From positions 102,793,271 to 102,857,270 of the forward strand of contig JAHLJT010008756.1 in NCBI GenBank assembly GCA_031308135.1: a stretch of DNA of 64,000 bases. The letters are read 5' to 3'. Below the pieces are notes generated by a model, which had not been told where the DNA came from, searched no databases, and saw only the letters and a list, made by a program, of their open reading frames with translations. Of the stretch, positions 10,540 to 21,964 are shown in pieces. How positions within the stretch are numbered: the stretch's first letter is position 1; each line of letters begins with the position of its first letter. The position numbers and the translations under genes are program-made. Source of the DNA: Acheta domesticus (lineage: Eukaryota; Arthropoda; Insecta; Orthoptera; Gryllidae).

Positions 10540-13480
10540 GTTTGCCAGTTCACAATTGTGCCAGTGGAGTTCATAAACTCCCTACTTTGCCATGAGTGGG
10601 GTGGCGTTGCGAGGTGAGAGTAGGTGTTTGAGGGATTCATGGGTGGTGAAGGAAACTTGAAAATTGCATTTGTGAAGAATATGAGCCACCTTTTGTGATA
10701 TTTTTCCAAAGAATGGAAAATAAATAAATTTTGATGGTTTCTGGGTGAGTAGAGTGAGGCTTGTGTACGTTTTCAGTTTTTTCTTATTTAATTTGCGGCG
10801 TAGAATGTTGTCAACGAGAGTGGTACTGTTTCCATTAGCGGTAGCTATGTATTTAATGGTGTGCGTTTCTTTTTGAAAATTGTCTTGTGATAAGGGAAGG
10901 CTAACAAGTCTGTGGATCGTGGCATGGAAAGCCGCATGTTTGTGAGCAGGTGGATGTTGGATGACAGTGTGGATGACAGTGTCTTTGTGTGTGGGTTTTC
11001 TAAAAACATTGAAGATGTGTTTGTTGTCTACCCTGGAGATGGTTAGGTCTAAGAAATTAATTGATTGATTTTCATTTTCTAGTTCCGTAATGAATTTTAT
11101 GGACGAGTGTCTGGAGTTAAGAAACTCGACGAAGAGGTCAAGCTGTCTTGTTGTGCCGGTCCATAGTGTTAATATGTCATCGACGTAGCGGTACCAGTAC
11201 GTTAGATTTTGTAGAAGGGGATGTGTCTCAAGTAAAAGTGTTTCAAAATTGTCCATGAAAATGTCTGCTAAGAGTGGTGACAGTGGCGAGCCCATCGGAA
11301 GACCAGAGTTTTGTTTATAGAAGGAGTTATTTAACATAAAGTAGTTAGTATCAATGCAGAGTGAAATCAAATTGTATCGTTCTGTTCGTGTTGGTATGGG
11401 ACATGTAACTTGTCAAGGATGTTTTGTAAAATTAATTTACAGTCTTGAGTCGGGGTGCTAGGGAATAAGTTTGTAACATCAAAGGATATCAATTTGGCAT
11501 GGTATTTGAATGTCTTAAAGTTTGGTCACAAGTTCCAAACTGTTCTTGATGGTATGGAAGGGTTTAAAATGCACGTGTTCATGAAAGAGGTTGTTGAGCC
11601 TATGAGCGAGTCTGTGGGTGATAGTGTTAATGTAAGACACTACAGGCCTTGGTATGTTTTCTTTATGAATTTTAGTGAGGCCACAGAGGTGCGGGGGGCG
11701 GGATTGGAGGGAATAAAAACCTGGATTTAGAGAATAAGCGGGGGAGTCCTTGAGTTCAGTTCTCAACTTAACAAGAAGTTTTCATTTTCAGAAATGTGTT
11801 TATTTTGTCATTGTAATCATGTGTTTCGAGTATGACGACCGTGTTCTCTTTGTCAGCTTTTGAAAGCACCGCGCGTCCGTGACCTGTGAGCGCGTGCCGA
11901 TGCGGTACTCACCTGGTACCCACCTCTCACACGGCGTCACGCACGATGATGAGCCAACAGCAGGACTAGACTGCTGGCTATGTTGACACAAATCACACAC
12001 ACATATCGGCCTTCGGTAGCTCGAGTGATGTAGCCAGAGGGCTACTAAAAAGGGAGGAAGGAGGGCCACCTCGAAAGAGGAAATGAAGGGTCGGCCGAAA
12101 GATATACAACGCAAAACTGAAAATAATAGTAATTTAATTAACTGAATTGAAGTTAGAGTGTTAATGCCTCTTGGAATATATAAAACTTATAAACTAAGAA
12201 AGAAAAGAAATAAACAATTGTAAACTATTCTACTATGTACAAAATGCATGCCGGGCCCGAGCAGTGAATTATTAATAAAATATTAAATCTAAATCTTAAA
12301 ATTAATGAAATGACAAATGGCACCAAAACAATGAATGGACAATTATAAGCACTGGATTGTGATATATGAGCTGATAGTCTTTTGAATGGCTCGGCACCCT
12401 GGAGACAAGAACAGGTACCTGCGTTGCGGAGGCGCTGCTTTCGACCCGCTCGCTGCCGGGGTTGGAGTCTAGCCGTGTCGTGATGCGGTGATGGTGTGCA
12501 AAATACTCTGCACCAGCCGAGCGAATGTTCCGTTCCGGCCACGATGACCAGACATGTATGCCGCCGTGGTCTTGTTTACAAATGTCGCCCCGCACACGTG
12601 CGAATGAGAACTTCAAAGACGGGAAGCCTTTAGCCCTTGATGAAATGATCCCCTTAGAGGCTTTGCGGCATGCTGATGAGTGGCAGGGCACAAGTGCCGA
12701 CTGCCGGCGTAGCACAAGTCCGTAACTACGCCAATGACCGCGTGAAGTTCATTCAAGTCTCACATGACTGATGCGCGGATCTGACTGCCGTGTCTGTCTT
12801 GTGAACTCTGAGTAGCGAATCTTTTGGGCGCAATGGTTCCCGACAATATATAGACAACCGCCCCCCCCCCCGATCTCGTGGTGGTGGGTGGCCACCGCGA
12901 GGAGTGGCGGATGGGGATGGTGTGAGATGGAGAGGGTGGCTGCCGGACTTGGGCCCCGAGACAAGGGGCGTGGGCGCGCGAGGTGCGGCTGCTTAGAAGA
13001 AGGGCAGCAATAAGCCGCGCATGCCGAAGAGGCTCTGAAGCGCCCACCCCCGCCGAAGGGGTGGGTCGGCGGCACTGGGCACAGAGGCGAAGTACCCGCA
13101 GCGGATGAAGCTCAACTGGCCCCCTGGCGGCCGCGGCAGCGCGGCGCGCGACCAATATGGCCGTCCCTACGACCGCTGGCGGCGGGCGCCCGTTTGAAGA
13201 CAACAGGCGCGCAATACCTTTCGTCTTTGCCGGCTACCGCGAAAGAGTGTTCGCTAGGGGCGGCAGCCGGACGGAGGTGCGGCGGGTTTAACGGAGAAAA
13301 TGAGCAACGGTGGGCTCGCCGGGGAGGGGGCGGCCGGGTCACAGCGTCAGAGCGGCGCGGGTGGTCTTCCTGCCACTAGCGTGCGTAAACAGCTTTTGTG
13401 ATTGTCAAGTTGTTTTCTGTGGCTTTTTTGAGAAGCATGTTTTTCGCATGTTGACAATTACCGGCTTCCTAATGATAGAG
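10540..13480 (-). pseudogene. Penelope-like element (RT + start of GIY-YIG), split by a solo LTR
   Basis: Reading leftwards, the N-terminal conserved region is at 13470-13397 and 11860-11790 (…LTITKADKENTVV…). RT follows with PPHLCGLTKIHKE at 11766-11515, then GLPMGSPLSPLLADIFM and the catalytic box RYVDDIL in the frame 11370-10582. After RT, a stop interrupts SGVYEL-like sequence (GVYELHWHNC, near 10580-10545), the start of a GIY-YIG endonuclease, which is then lost. These motifs identify a Penelope-like element, whose RT is related to telomerase and which moves by copying RNA at nicked DNA. Frame breaks near 11400-11515 and 11770 disable it. The solo LTR 11861-13391 sits inside; skipping it and one GCTTT copy restores the reading frame. 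Confidence 0.8.
11861..13391. mobile_element. Solo LTR with 5-bp target duplication
   Basis: Begins TGAAAGCACCGCG and ends GCGTAAACA (TG…CA). GCTTT flanks both ends (11856-11860 and 13392-13396). The host Penelope-like frame becomes continuous when it is removed. A TATA-like run (CTATATATTG on the minus strand, about 12857-12848) suggests transcription leftwards. The interior is GC-rich at 12400-13380 and contains a C-run at about 12861. No gag or pol remains, so this is the product of recombination between two LTRs. A 5-bp duplication fits Ty3/gypsy or Bel-Pao. The long open frames in the GC-rich part are chance. Confidence 0.8.
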
Positions 13481-13530
13481 CTGATACAATTACGTTCTGA
13501 CTCAAATATAAGTAGTTAGTCCGCATGTCA

Positions 13531-13860
13531 CTCCCGTGGCGCAGATGGTTAAAGCGCCTTGGGGTTAAGTTCTTCACTTCGGAAGATGCCGGGTCCGAAT
13601 CCCAGGTTGGGATTTTAATTTGATGAATGTATTGTTGCAGGAAAAAACATTGAAGAAACTTTATTGAAAATCATTTGAAGTACTTCTACTCACGAATAGA
13701 ATCAATGCAGATAACAGAACTTGTCTGTTTTCCCAAACTGCATCTTTTAAACAATATTTCAATTCTGATATTCGATTTCTGAAGCGTATGACATGTCAAA
13801 TCAATCGTTGTCTAGTGTGCATCTATATGAACCAATTCAAGTAAAATTATGAGTATTTCA
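13531..13860 (+). repeat. tRNA-headed repeat unit 1 (SINE-like)
   Basis: The head carries an RNA polymerase III type A box (TGGCGCAGATGG, 13537-13548) and B box (GGTCCGAATCC, 13592-13602). It folds only loosely as a tRNA, so I do not call it a gene. The body (AACTTTATTGAAAATCATTT and beyond) aligns with units at 14310-14590 and 56685-57022. The following base pairs (GAGTATTTCAACG, about 13858) are the empty counterpart of the site occupied by a Helitron in the 57-58 kb copy. Confidence 0.65.
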
Positions 13861-14309
13861 ACGTTAAATTCAAATACAATATAACCAGAGCGCATGCGAT
13901 CAACTTCCATATCCCTAACGGTTCCGAAATTATTATTACACTCTTGCCTTACGAATACTTCGTAAGAAGAGAAAGTTATGTAATTGTGCGTCGGAAAACG
14001 GGGAATTTTCGCCAGAAAAACTCTTATAGCAGGGGTCTGCTAACGAAAAAGTGGTTAAAACCTGTTGTTAAATTTAAAAGAAAACTAGTGGCACTATAGA
14101 ATGGCACAGACGCTATCGGAGATCTTAGTTTTCTAATCTCTAAATTGAACTTGTTTTTCTGTTGTGAATGACGATGTTCCCAAATACCTTCCCTGAGCGC
14201 CTAAAGGACATTTTTTTACATTCTCTGGATATTTTCGTTTCCTAATGCGAGAAATGAAACCACCATACTCTATTACTATTTTATAAATGTAAATGACATG
14301 CCTAACCGT
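13861..14309 (+). repeat. Linker segments of the composite repeat
   Basis: 13861-14095 aligns with 58102-58440, sharing AAATACAATATAACCAG and CGTAAGAAGAGAAAGTTA. 14095-14160 (CTAGTGGCACTATAGAATGG) aligns with 55640-55700 and with the ends of 15312 and 60580. 14160-14300 aligns with 56560-56680. The same order of segments in two places shows these belong to one larger repeat unit, not to separate insertions. Confidence 0.55.
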
Positions 14310-14590
14310 TGTGGTCGCAGTCGTTGATCAGCGAGGATTGGTACAGGTCTTCCGAGGGAAGCTTCGCCTGGTCGAGAATATTATTTCTCAAAATTCTCTG
14401 TTGTCACGGGAAATAATTTAGAATTCTATAAACTTTATTTAAAACCATTTGAATCACAAATACTGATAATTACGATAAATGTACTGGAAGTGCCTGTATA
14501 CATTTTTTTCAAATTTTTAACTTTAACAATTTTTCACGTCTCTTCTTGGATTTGTAAAGCGTATGTACCATCGTATCAATTGTTTCTTTA
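14310..14590 (+). repeat. tRNA-headed repeat unit 2 (SINE-like, decayed)
   Basis: Shares with 56685-57022 the run from ATTCTCTGTTG through ATTACGATAAAT to CAATTTTTCAC and TTGGATTTGTAAA. A degenerate B box (GGTCGAGAAT, 14370-14379) is visible; the A box is poor. It follows the linker segments directly, making 13531-14590 a head-to-tail dimer of the composite unit. Confidence 0.55.
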
Positions 14591-14654
14591 TCAATCATTT
14601 ACCATTTTATAGCTCGGTTCGATTCTTTGATGGCTCTGTTCGACCCATGCGGTG

Positions 14655-14765
14655 CTAGTGTGGCGTAGTGGTATAAGTGCCGGTTCGTTAACTTTGAGTA
14701 TCGGATTTCGAGTTTCGGTACGGAAAACGTTTGCTGGTAGAATACACTTTTGCTGGTTTATGAAG
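14655..14765 (+). repeat. Third tRNA-like head, isolated
   Basis: An A-box-like TGGCGTAGTGG (14661-14671) and a poor B-box-like GGATTTCGAGTTTC (from about 14703) are correctly spaced for a tRNA-derived promoter. No body sequence shared with the neighbouring units is evident. It may be a different SINE or chance. Confidence 0.35.
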
Positions 14766-15089
14766 TAGTGGAATAGCACTTAGAACCATATAGGAGCAAT
14801 GCGAGAAAGTATGTGCGTTGGAAGGACCACTAGTTTGTTTTTGCAAAAATTACTTAAATGTAATTTTTTTAAAGATCTCTCACACCTTTAATATGCACAT
14901 TTCCAGCAATTTGTAAACACTATTGTATTAGTGAGTGTAAGTGCTTCAAATAACTTCAAATGGAGCTTTTCGAAAACTCAAAAGTCTTCTGTCAAAAAGA
15001 GCTTCAAATTTCGCATTTTAAGTAGCGCTTAAACGTCATTTTTTTTAAAAACGGCTCCAAATTCTCAAAGAAAATTGCCATTTAGAACG
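14766..15089. other. Spacer, nothing recognised
   Basis: AT-rich DNA with repeated short words such as CTTCAAAT (14944-15010). No coding or paired termini seen. Confidence 0.5.
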
Positions 15090-15312
15090 AGGTTTTACTG
15101 TTCTTTAATATTTTCAAATCAATATTTCCGTTCTACCATTAGGAAATCGAAAAATTAAGAAAATTTCAAAAAACTGTACTTTGGATGGCGATAAATGCCA
15201 GCTAGCACGAGTTTGTGGCAATTCCGAATAGCTAGCCCAGACCCAAGGAAATAGAAAACTAACACGGGCAAGTCTGTGCCATTCTGTAGCACCACTAGTT
15301 CTTTCTTGGGTT
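15090..15312 (-). repeat. Interspersed repeat starting CTAGTGGTGC, copy inside LINE B
   Basis: On the minus strand it starts CTAGTGGTGCTACAGAATGG and runs through CCTTGGGTCTGGGCTAGCTA to TTCCTAATGGTAGAACGGAA. The same sequence occurs on the minus strand at 60580-60305. Its first 60 bp are also found on the plus strand at 14095 and about 55640. It interrupts the reverse-transcriptase frame of LINE B just after the RT thumb, so it is an insertion there. No target duplication was found. Confidence 0.6.
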
Positions 15313-16776
15313 CTGCAGAGATTTTTAATGTATAGAAGTCCCTTCCCTCCTCTTCGGGGTAGATATAGTCTTTTAATAGATGAGTTGGTATGAAGACACC
15401 TGAATTTAGAAAGTAGTCTTCTTGTCAATCTATTTAATTCAGCAAGGTCTCCACATGACCACATGAGAATTCCGAAAGAACAGGAAAGTGTAGGAATTGC
15501 TCATGAGTTAATTGCTATGATTTGGTTTTTCCTGTTTAATTCAGTGTTCAGGACTTTTGTAACTCTTGATCTATCGGTCAAAGCTTTATTTATGTTAGAA
15601 TGATCTATTGGGTAGCTTTGGGCCATGCCTAAATATTTGTAAACCTCATTAGGTGGAAGTTTCTTAATGTCTCTCATTGGTTCATTGTGGCTTTCGATCT
15701 TGCCCTTTTTAATGTCCATTATGGTACTTCGTCTAGTCCAAAAGACATCTTTATATCTTCATTGAACCCTTTCACTATATCAATTAGACCGTGTAATTTG
15801 TCTCTGGTCTCTGCATAGAGTTTGAGGTCATCAACATACAACAAATGAGACAGGCGTAAGTTGTTTCTTTTGATTAATTTGTAGCCAATTTTGCTGTTAT
15901 TAAGAAGTTGGGACGTTGAGTTCGTTGCTAGACAAAACCATAATAGTGACAGTGAAGTTGCCAGACAAAACCATAATAGTCCTTGGAACATACCAGTTTT
16001 AATATGGGCCACTCCTATATTTTCCGAACCCATCCATATGTTTGTCCATTTCACCATCATTGCACATAGAGTACGTTTGATTTTTGGACATATACCGTAT
16101 ATTTCAAGAACCTTTTGCAACCAACTGTGCGGGACAGAATCAAATTCTTCTGGTAATCTATGTAGCACATGCAGATTGTGACGTCTTTTGTGAACTTGTT
16201 CCAAGGTAACTGCTGATGCTTACAACCCATCGATCTTTTGATGCAACCCTTTTGCTCCTCTTCTAAGACGTAATAGTTCTCTCAGTGTTCATATATCTTG
16301 CTGCTAATTAACGACGTGAAGAGCTTGTAAACAGTCGATAGGCAGGTGATTGGTCGATGGTTTTGTGGTTGCAAAATGATCCCTTTTTTCCTTTGTAGAT
16401 AGGTGTTTCCTTCCATAAGAAAATCAGGAATTGATGTTGGATTTTCAAGGGCTTTGGTGTAACATTCAGCTAGTGACTTGTGGACAGCGGGAAAGTATTT
16501 TGGCCAACAATTATGAATTTTGTCATTTTGTCCAGGAATTTCCCAGTTGCTGGTTTTACATTACCTCTGCAGCATTCATTGGTGTAATTTTCGACGCTAT
16601 CATTTCTATGTCTAGCAACCATGATGCATTTTTATTGAAATCCTTCTGGTCGGACCATAACATGTCCAGTATTCCTTAAATTTAGAAGTTTCCTCTGCAG
16701 TTAGGGTTGGACTTTGTTCTTATTTCCCTCCAGGCGCCTGAAGCAGCTCCTCCGGTTTCTGTGAAATTAATACGTA
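15313..16776 (-). pseudogene. LINE B: R2/R4-type reverse transcriptase fragment
   Basis: Decayed RT of a LINE of the class with a restriction-like endonuclease. Reading leftwards: the RT N-terminal region (EEEQKGC type motif near 16260), then FDSVPHSWLQKVLEIYGICPK (motif A region, about 16170-16110), then FQG..WFCLATN, then HLLYVDDLKLYAETR (catalytic YVDD, about 15840), then the thumb YKYLGMAQSYPIDHS (about 15640) and LPRRGGKGLLYIKN (about 15350). Frame changes occur at about 16205, 15719 and 15480-15500. About 45 bp are tandemly duplicated at 15915-15995, repeating the WFCLAT box. In orientation and order it fits as the continuation of the 5' part at 24240-25061, but the two are separated by later insertions. 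Confidence 0.75.
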
Positions 16777-16779
16777 GTG

Positions 16780-16825
<46 letters not shown>

Positions 16826-16827
<2 letters not shown>

Positions 16828-18436
16828 AGACGAACCGGACGAAGTCCGGTCGTCCCATGAGGAATTCATGCTGTGACCGCACGCAATGAGGACCAACGCG
16901 ATTTTGAAAACCGCGCGCCGTCAACGTCAGAGAGTGACGCAGGCGACGGTTGATTTCAAAACCCGCGACCAGAACGACGTTTGCCAATGATGTGAGAGCA
17001 GATAAGCCCCAAACTAGCCATTGGCCGGTGCAGGTCACGCCAAAGGGGGGGAAAAGGGCATCCTGAAAATCTGCGGGGAGAAACATTCTTGTAAAAATTT
17101 CCAACGGAGCAAGACTTTCGAAAGTGCGTGGAAGTGAAGTTACGCGAGTAGGATTTCAAGAGAGTCTGAGATTCTTCAGTGAGCTACTAATCGAAGTTCG
17201 TATATGAGGAAAACTCCGGCCAGGAACAAAATCGGACTGTGAGACTGAAGTTGTGCCCGACAGAGAATTTATATAGTTCCCGAGGCATCGAAAGCGTGGA
17301 AGCGGACGCCCCACGCCGCTTCATCTTTGTCGACCAGGCTGCCGAGAACGAGTCGCCCGCCGCCGGAAAACCTCCAAAATGAATATCAGCTCCAAAGAAT
17401 AACGACATCCAAATTCCTGGAATTCACAAACAATCGGCACGTGTGTGAAAAAAAGACCTGATTCGCATCCGAGAAGCTGGTCCGATAAACACGGAAATCT
17501 GCGAGGGGGAGAGACGCTGCGGAGAAACTCGACGTTTGCATCGCGAGGTCGCCGTCGGCGCCGCTGCTAATCTGCAAACGCGCGGAGCCCAGCCCTTCGC
17601 TCGGCCGTGAAATCGGAGAGGTCATCAACCCCGCCCAGCCCCGACTGCTAGTCTGCGAGCCGACGCCCGCCGGAGCGCGAGAGGGAAGGTCACTAGAGGT
17701 ATTACATCGCCCTGTGGAGAACGAGCGTGAGTACCCGTGAAATTCAATAAATTGATGAAAAGGTAGAACATTCTGATAAACTCAGGAGAGACTATTATGA
17801 ACAATCCTAGTTTGCAAATATCTTTTGCGTCAAAGTGTTTTTGTAAATTAAATTTAATGTGGAAGGCGCTGCTAGCCGACCACAAAGCAGAGTAACAATT
17901 AATGTTAAAGGAAACAGTGTGAAATCTAAATGTTTAAAAGGAGTAAACGTGAGGTTAGAGCGCTGAACGTTTTAATGCATTATTCAGGTAGCTCCAGCTG
18001 GAAGCAAGATTTACGTAATTAATTCGTGCATTGATAAGAGTGATAATCGCGTCAGGCATTGAACGCGAATCACTAAAGTCATTTCTAGGAAGTAATTGCA
18101 TGTATTGTGTAACGCTAGAACGAGGCAAAGCAGTGGTTTGCCCGCTGTAATTTGGTAAATGGTTTATGACTTATTTTGGTTAATGAATGAATTTTTAAAT
18201 TACTTGTGAATTGTGTGATTCCCCCTATCACTAACCAAGTAGGATTTCCTGGAGGGAGAATACCTTAGATAATTAATAAACAACCGGCAGGGCCTGGTGA
18301 CGGAGCGGCGACAGGAGCGCTGCACGGTACCGGTGACACCCACGCCAGAAAGATTTCTCGTGGGATATAAACGCCCTGACCCTACATAGGTTGATTGATG
18401 CCGGCGCGTCGCACAGAGACGACGTGTTCCGTCGCA
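16826..18436. mobile_element. Probable solo LTR inside the TA tail of the RTE LINE
   Basis: Starts TGAGACGAACCGG and ends TTCCGTCGCA, so TG…CA, with ATAT on both sides. Because the target is a TA repeat, the duplication itself is weak evidence; the abrupt, single non-TA block within one TA run is the better evidence. A TATA-like box (TTTATATAG, about 17264) and AATAAA signals (about 17748 and 18273) are in promoter-then-polyA order on the plus strand. The first bases form a stable hairpin (16829-16854). No gag or pol is present. Confidence 0.55.
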
Positions 18437-18489
18437 ATATATATATATAATATTATATATATAATATTATATATATATATCCGAGTGGT

Positions 18490-21453
18490 TTACATCTGGC
18501 GATGTTTCTCGGTTCCTCTTTTCCAGCCTTCTCTATCCATTACATCTTCGTCTGTCAAATTTCTTGTCCCCATCGCAGTCAGTATTCCTTGTTTCCATGG
18601 GGTTGATGGTCTGCCCCTCCGTCTTCTATACGGTGGTATCCATTTATATACTTGTTTGGGCCACCTCTCTTCTGGCATTCTCAGCAGATGTCCGTACCAT
18701 TGAAGCTGTTTTCGTTCTACAGTATCTATTATATCCTTTTTAATTTCCATTTTATCCTTTATTTCATCATTTCGTATGTGGTGTAAACGAGATATTCTGC
18801 AACTTCGTCTTAGAAAGTCCATTTGAATCGTCAATAATCTCCTTCTGTTTTTTTGGGTTAGTTTCCATACTTCTGAGCCATATGTGACAATGCTCTCAAT
18901 TATGGTACTGTATATATTTTTTTTCGTTTTCTTTGATAACTGGGAGTTCCACAGAATTGAATTTAGCATATTTATGACTCGTTTCCCTTGATTTATCTTG
19001 TTATTAATATCTTTGTTGCTTGTGCCCTCTTTTGAAACTGTAAAGCCTAAATATTTAAAATCATCACATAATTGTATTTTATCATTTCCAATACACAGAT
19101 CTGTTCCATGTTCTCCTGTAACCATATACTTTGTTTTGGACACATTTATTTGCAATCCCCAGAGATCAAATTCTTGTTTTAATTTTCTAAACATATAGTT
19201 CATATCTTGCTCATCCTCAGCCATTATGACTAGATCATCTGCGAAGAGTAGAACATCCAATGTTGATTCGCCAATTTGCATTCCCATTACACTGCATTTC
19301 CTCCTCCATTCTCTCAAAGCTTCGGCAATGTACATGTTAAAAAGAGTTGGGGACATACAGCACCCCTGTCTCAATCCTTTAGAAATTATTATATCATCTG
19401 ATACTTGTCCGTTTACTTTCACAACACCTTTACTCTCTTTGTACATTTTCTTAATGGTGTTAACTAATTTAAAATTTTGTTCTAAAATTTTAAAAAGTTT
19501 GCTAATGGGAATGCTGTCATATGCTTTTTGAAGGTCAACAAACAATAGATGAGAATCTCTTCCACAGGCTTTCTTTTTTTCTAAAATTTGTTGGATGCAG
19601 AAAATGTTATCTACACATGAACGACCAGCCGTAAAACCACTTTGTTCTTCCAGGTTTTCTATCTCTGACTCAATTCTTCCTTTAATTATTCGCCCGTACA
19701 GTCTACTAATTGAACTGGTGACACTAATGCCTCTATAATTTTCACATTTTCCTTTATTGCCTTTTTTTATAAATTGGTATAATTTCAGCTTTTTTCCATT
19801 CTTGAGGAATTTCCTCTTCATCTATGAGACATTTATTAAATAACTTTACAATAATTTCCTTCATTTGGTCAGGAGAGTGTTTTAACAGTTCAACCGGTAT
19901 CCCTCCTGGGCCTGGAGATCTATTATTTTTCATCCCCCTCAGAGCGTTTTTTAATTCTTTTAAAGTTATTCTTGGTATAGCTTCATGTATTAATACATTA
20001 TCTGAATTATAGCTGATGTATTTGTATTCTGCTCTATCTTCCCTCAGAAGGTCTTGAAAATATACCTCCCACTGTTTAATATTAATTGGTGACATTCTAG
20101 ATTTACATGACACATCAGTTTTTAGTTCTTTTATTGTTTTCCATGCGTCTCTAGACCTATTGCTTCCCATTAACTTATTTACTTCAGAGCATTTTGTTTC
20201 CCAAGCCTGTGCCTTAGCTTTCGTTACTGATCTTTTAACCTTTCTATTGATATTACTATATGCTGTTCTATCTCTGGGGTCTCCTGAGCTTAGCCATTTT
20301 TTATATTTCACTTTCTTCTCTTCAATCATTTGTTTCAAATCTTCATTCCGCCAGTATGTTTGTTTTTCCTTTATCTTGGGCTTTTCACCTAATGCTTCAA
20401 AAGCTGCTTCATGAATTACTGTTTTTATTTGCTCATATAATTCACTTGCTGATCTATCTACATTTATTTGCAGTTTGTTTGCCAATCTACATTTATATAG
20501 GAAACTGGTCGAGTCATTTTGTAGCCTATCCAACTGATATATTTTTGTGTTACAAGGAGTATGAGTTTCCGGTATTAAGATCTTTTGGAAGTTTGGTTTA
20601 TGGAAAAAATAAAGAATTGCTTTAACTAAATAGTGGTCGCTACCACATTCTGCTCCTCTTAAAACTCTAACATCTTGGCATTTTAGATAAGTTCTCTGTC
20701 TTAAAATAAAATAATCAATTATTGATTTAATGTTCCTGGTAGGTTGTGTCCATGTATACTTGTGGATATCTTTGTGTCTGTAGAAACCATTCATGATTTT
20801 AAGATCCATTTGACAACATAAATTTATTAATCTCTCTCCATTTTTATTACATATTTGTTCTCCATATCTACACACTATATTATTATTCTGTTTACTTCCC
20901 GTTCGGGCATTTAAATCGCCCATTATTAAGATTTCCTTGATTGAAGGAAAGGATTGTCTTCTAATATGGCCACTAGTTCTTCTTCAAACAAATCTTTTAG
21001 AGATTCTGTTGCATCTTCAGTGGGAGCATATGCTGATAAAATTACCATAGTATGACCAAATATATCTAACTCCACTGTTAGCAGTCTCTCATTTATCTCA
21101 TTCCAGGTTCTTATATTCTTTCTATATTTTTTGTGGATTGCTACTGATACTCCACATTTAGCCCTATTGTCCTTGTTTACACCACTATAAATATGGATAT
21201 AATTACTGTAGTCTTCAATTCCTCTTCCTTTCTTCTTAGTTTCTGTTAGCGAACAAATGTCTAGATTTAATTTTTCCAACTGACTGAATACTTCTTCATA
21301 CTTTTTGTTAATACCCTGTACATTCCACGTTGCCATTTGCATTGTCCTGTTTCGTTGCTTAAGTCGTCTTCGATTGGGTCCGTTTAAAGGCTGCTTAGAG
21401 TTTTTAACTGGTTTAAGTTTTTTACGGGAATGGGGTGTTGGCCCATAGCCCAA
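18490..21453 (-). pseudogene. RTE-like endonuclease-reverse transcriptase, two frameshifts
   Basis: The single ORF of an RTE-type LINE: it nicks target DNA and copies the element RNA there. Endonuclease: Asn in WNVQGINKK, Glu in SLTETKKKG and LSAYAPTED (frame 21453-20926), then GDLNARTG and the terminal SDHYLV (frame 20923-19754). RT: GFTAGRSCVDN, VDLQKAYDSIP (motif A), GLRQGCCMSPTLFN (motif B), LLFADDLVIMA (catalytic), YLGFTVS, and a C-terminal WYGHLLRMPEERWPKQ…RRRGRP tail (frame 19821-18490). The first break is near 20940, just before GDLNA. The second is in a run of seven A (about 19761-19767) where six would keep the frame. All catalytic residues remain, so decay is slight. The WYGHLLRM tail favours RTE; exact clade needs a tree. 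Confidence 0.8.
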
Positions 21454-21964
21454 CCTCCAACCTGGTAGGCCAGGATTTTTTGGGGGTTTTCTCCCCTAGA
21501 GAGGTTGGCTACACGCCTTTGAGCCCTCTCTGCCTATGGTTTTATTTCAGGGTTCCTTCCCTTAGCCTTTAGGGCTCCCGCCCCCTCCTGCAAGGCAGTA
21601 GGTTGAAACCGGAAAAAAGAAGGACATATAGAGATAGAAAGAAAGAAAGAAGGAAGAAAGTATAGAATAGAATAAGGAAAGAAGAAGAGGAAAAAATAAT
21701 GACTCCCTAGCCCTCGCAACCTAATAGCATCGGGGTCGAAAAACACAAGAGACCAAGGTAGGTCTAATAGGAAAGAATAAAGGAGTGTGGCACAAAGAAA
21801 GAATAGCCATGCCACATTAGTGAAGGGACCACCTATTTCGGCTAGTTGCCGTTGGTGGGGGAGAGGGAGGAACACTGGGACCAGGCATGATGGACTATGG
21901 ATAGAGGTGATGAAATGGTACTGGTGGGTCGTTGTGAGACAGCCCTTCGTCTGGCTCCTCCGCT

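Noticed and set aside
12749..13379. Several overlapping open frames of 60-147 codons on both strands
   Set aside because: They lie in a GC-rich solo LTR where stop codons are rare; compositions are Arg/Pro/Ala-biased and match no family.
13531..13620. Genuine tRNA gene
   Set aside because: A and B boxes are present but acceptor and anticodon stems do not pair well, and the head is fused to a repeated body found elsewhere. It is a tRNA-derived repeat.
16707..17104. Protein with a Tyr-Ile repeat
   Set aside because: It is the translation of the TA microsatellite in the RTE tail.
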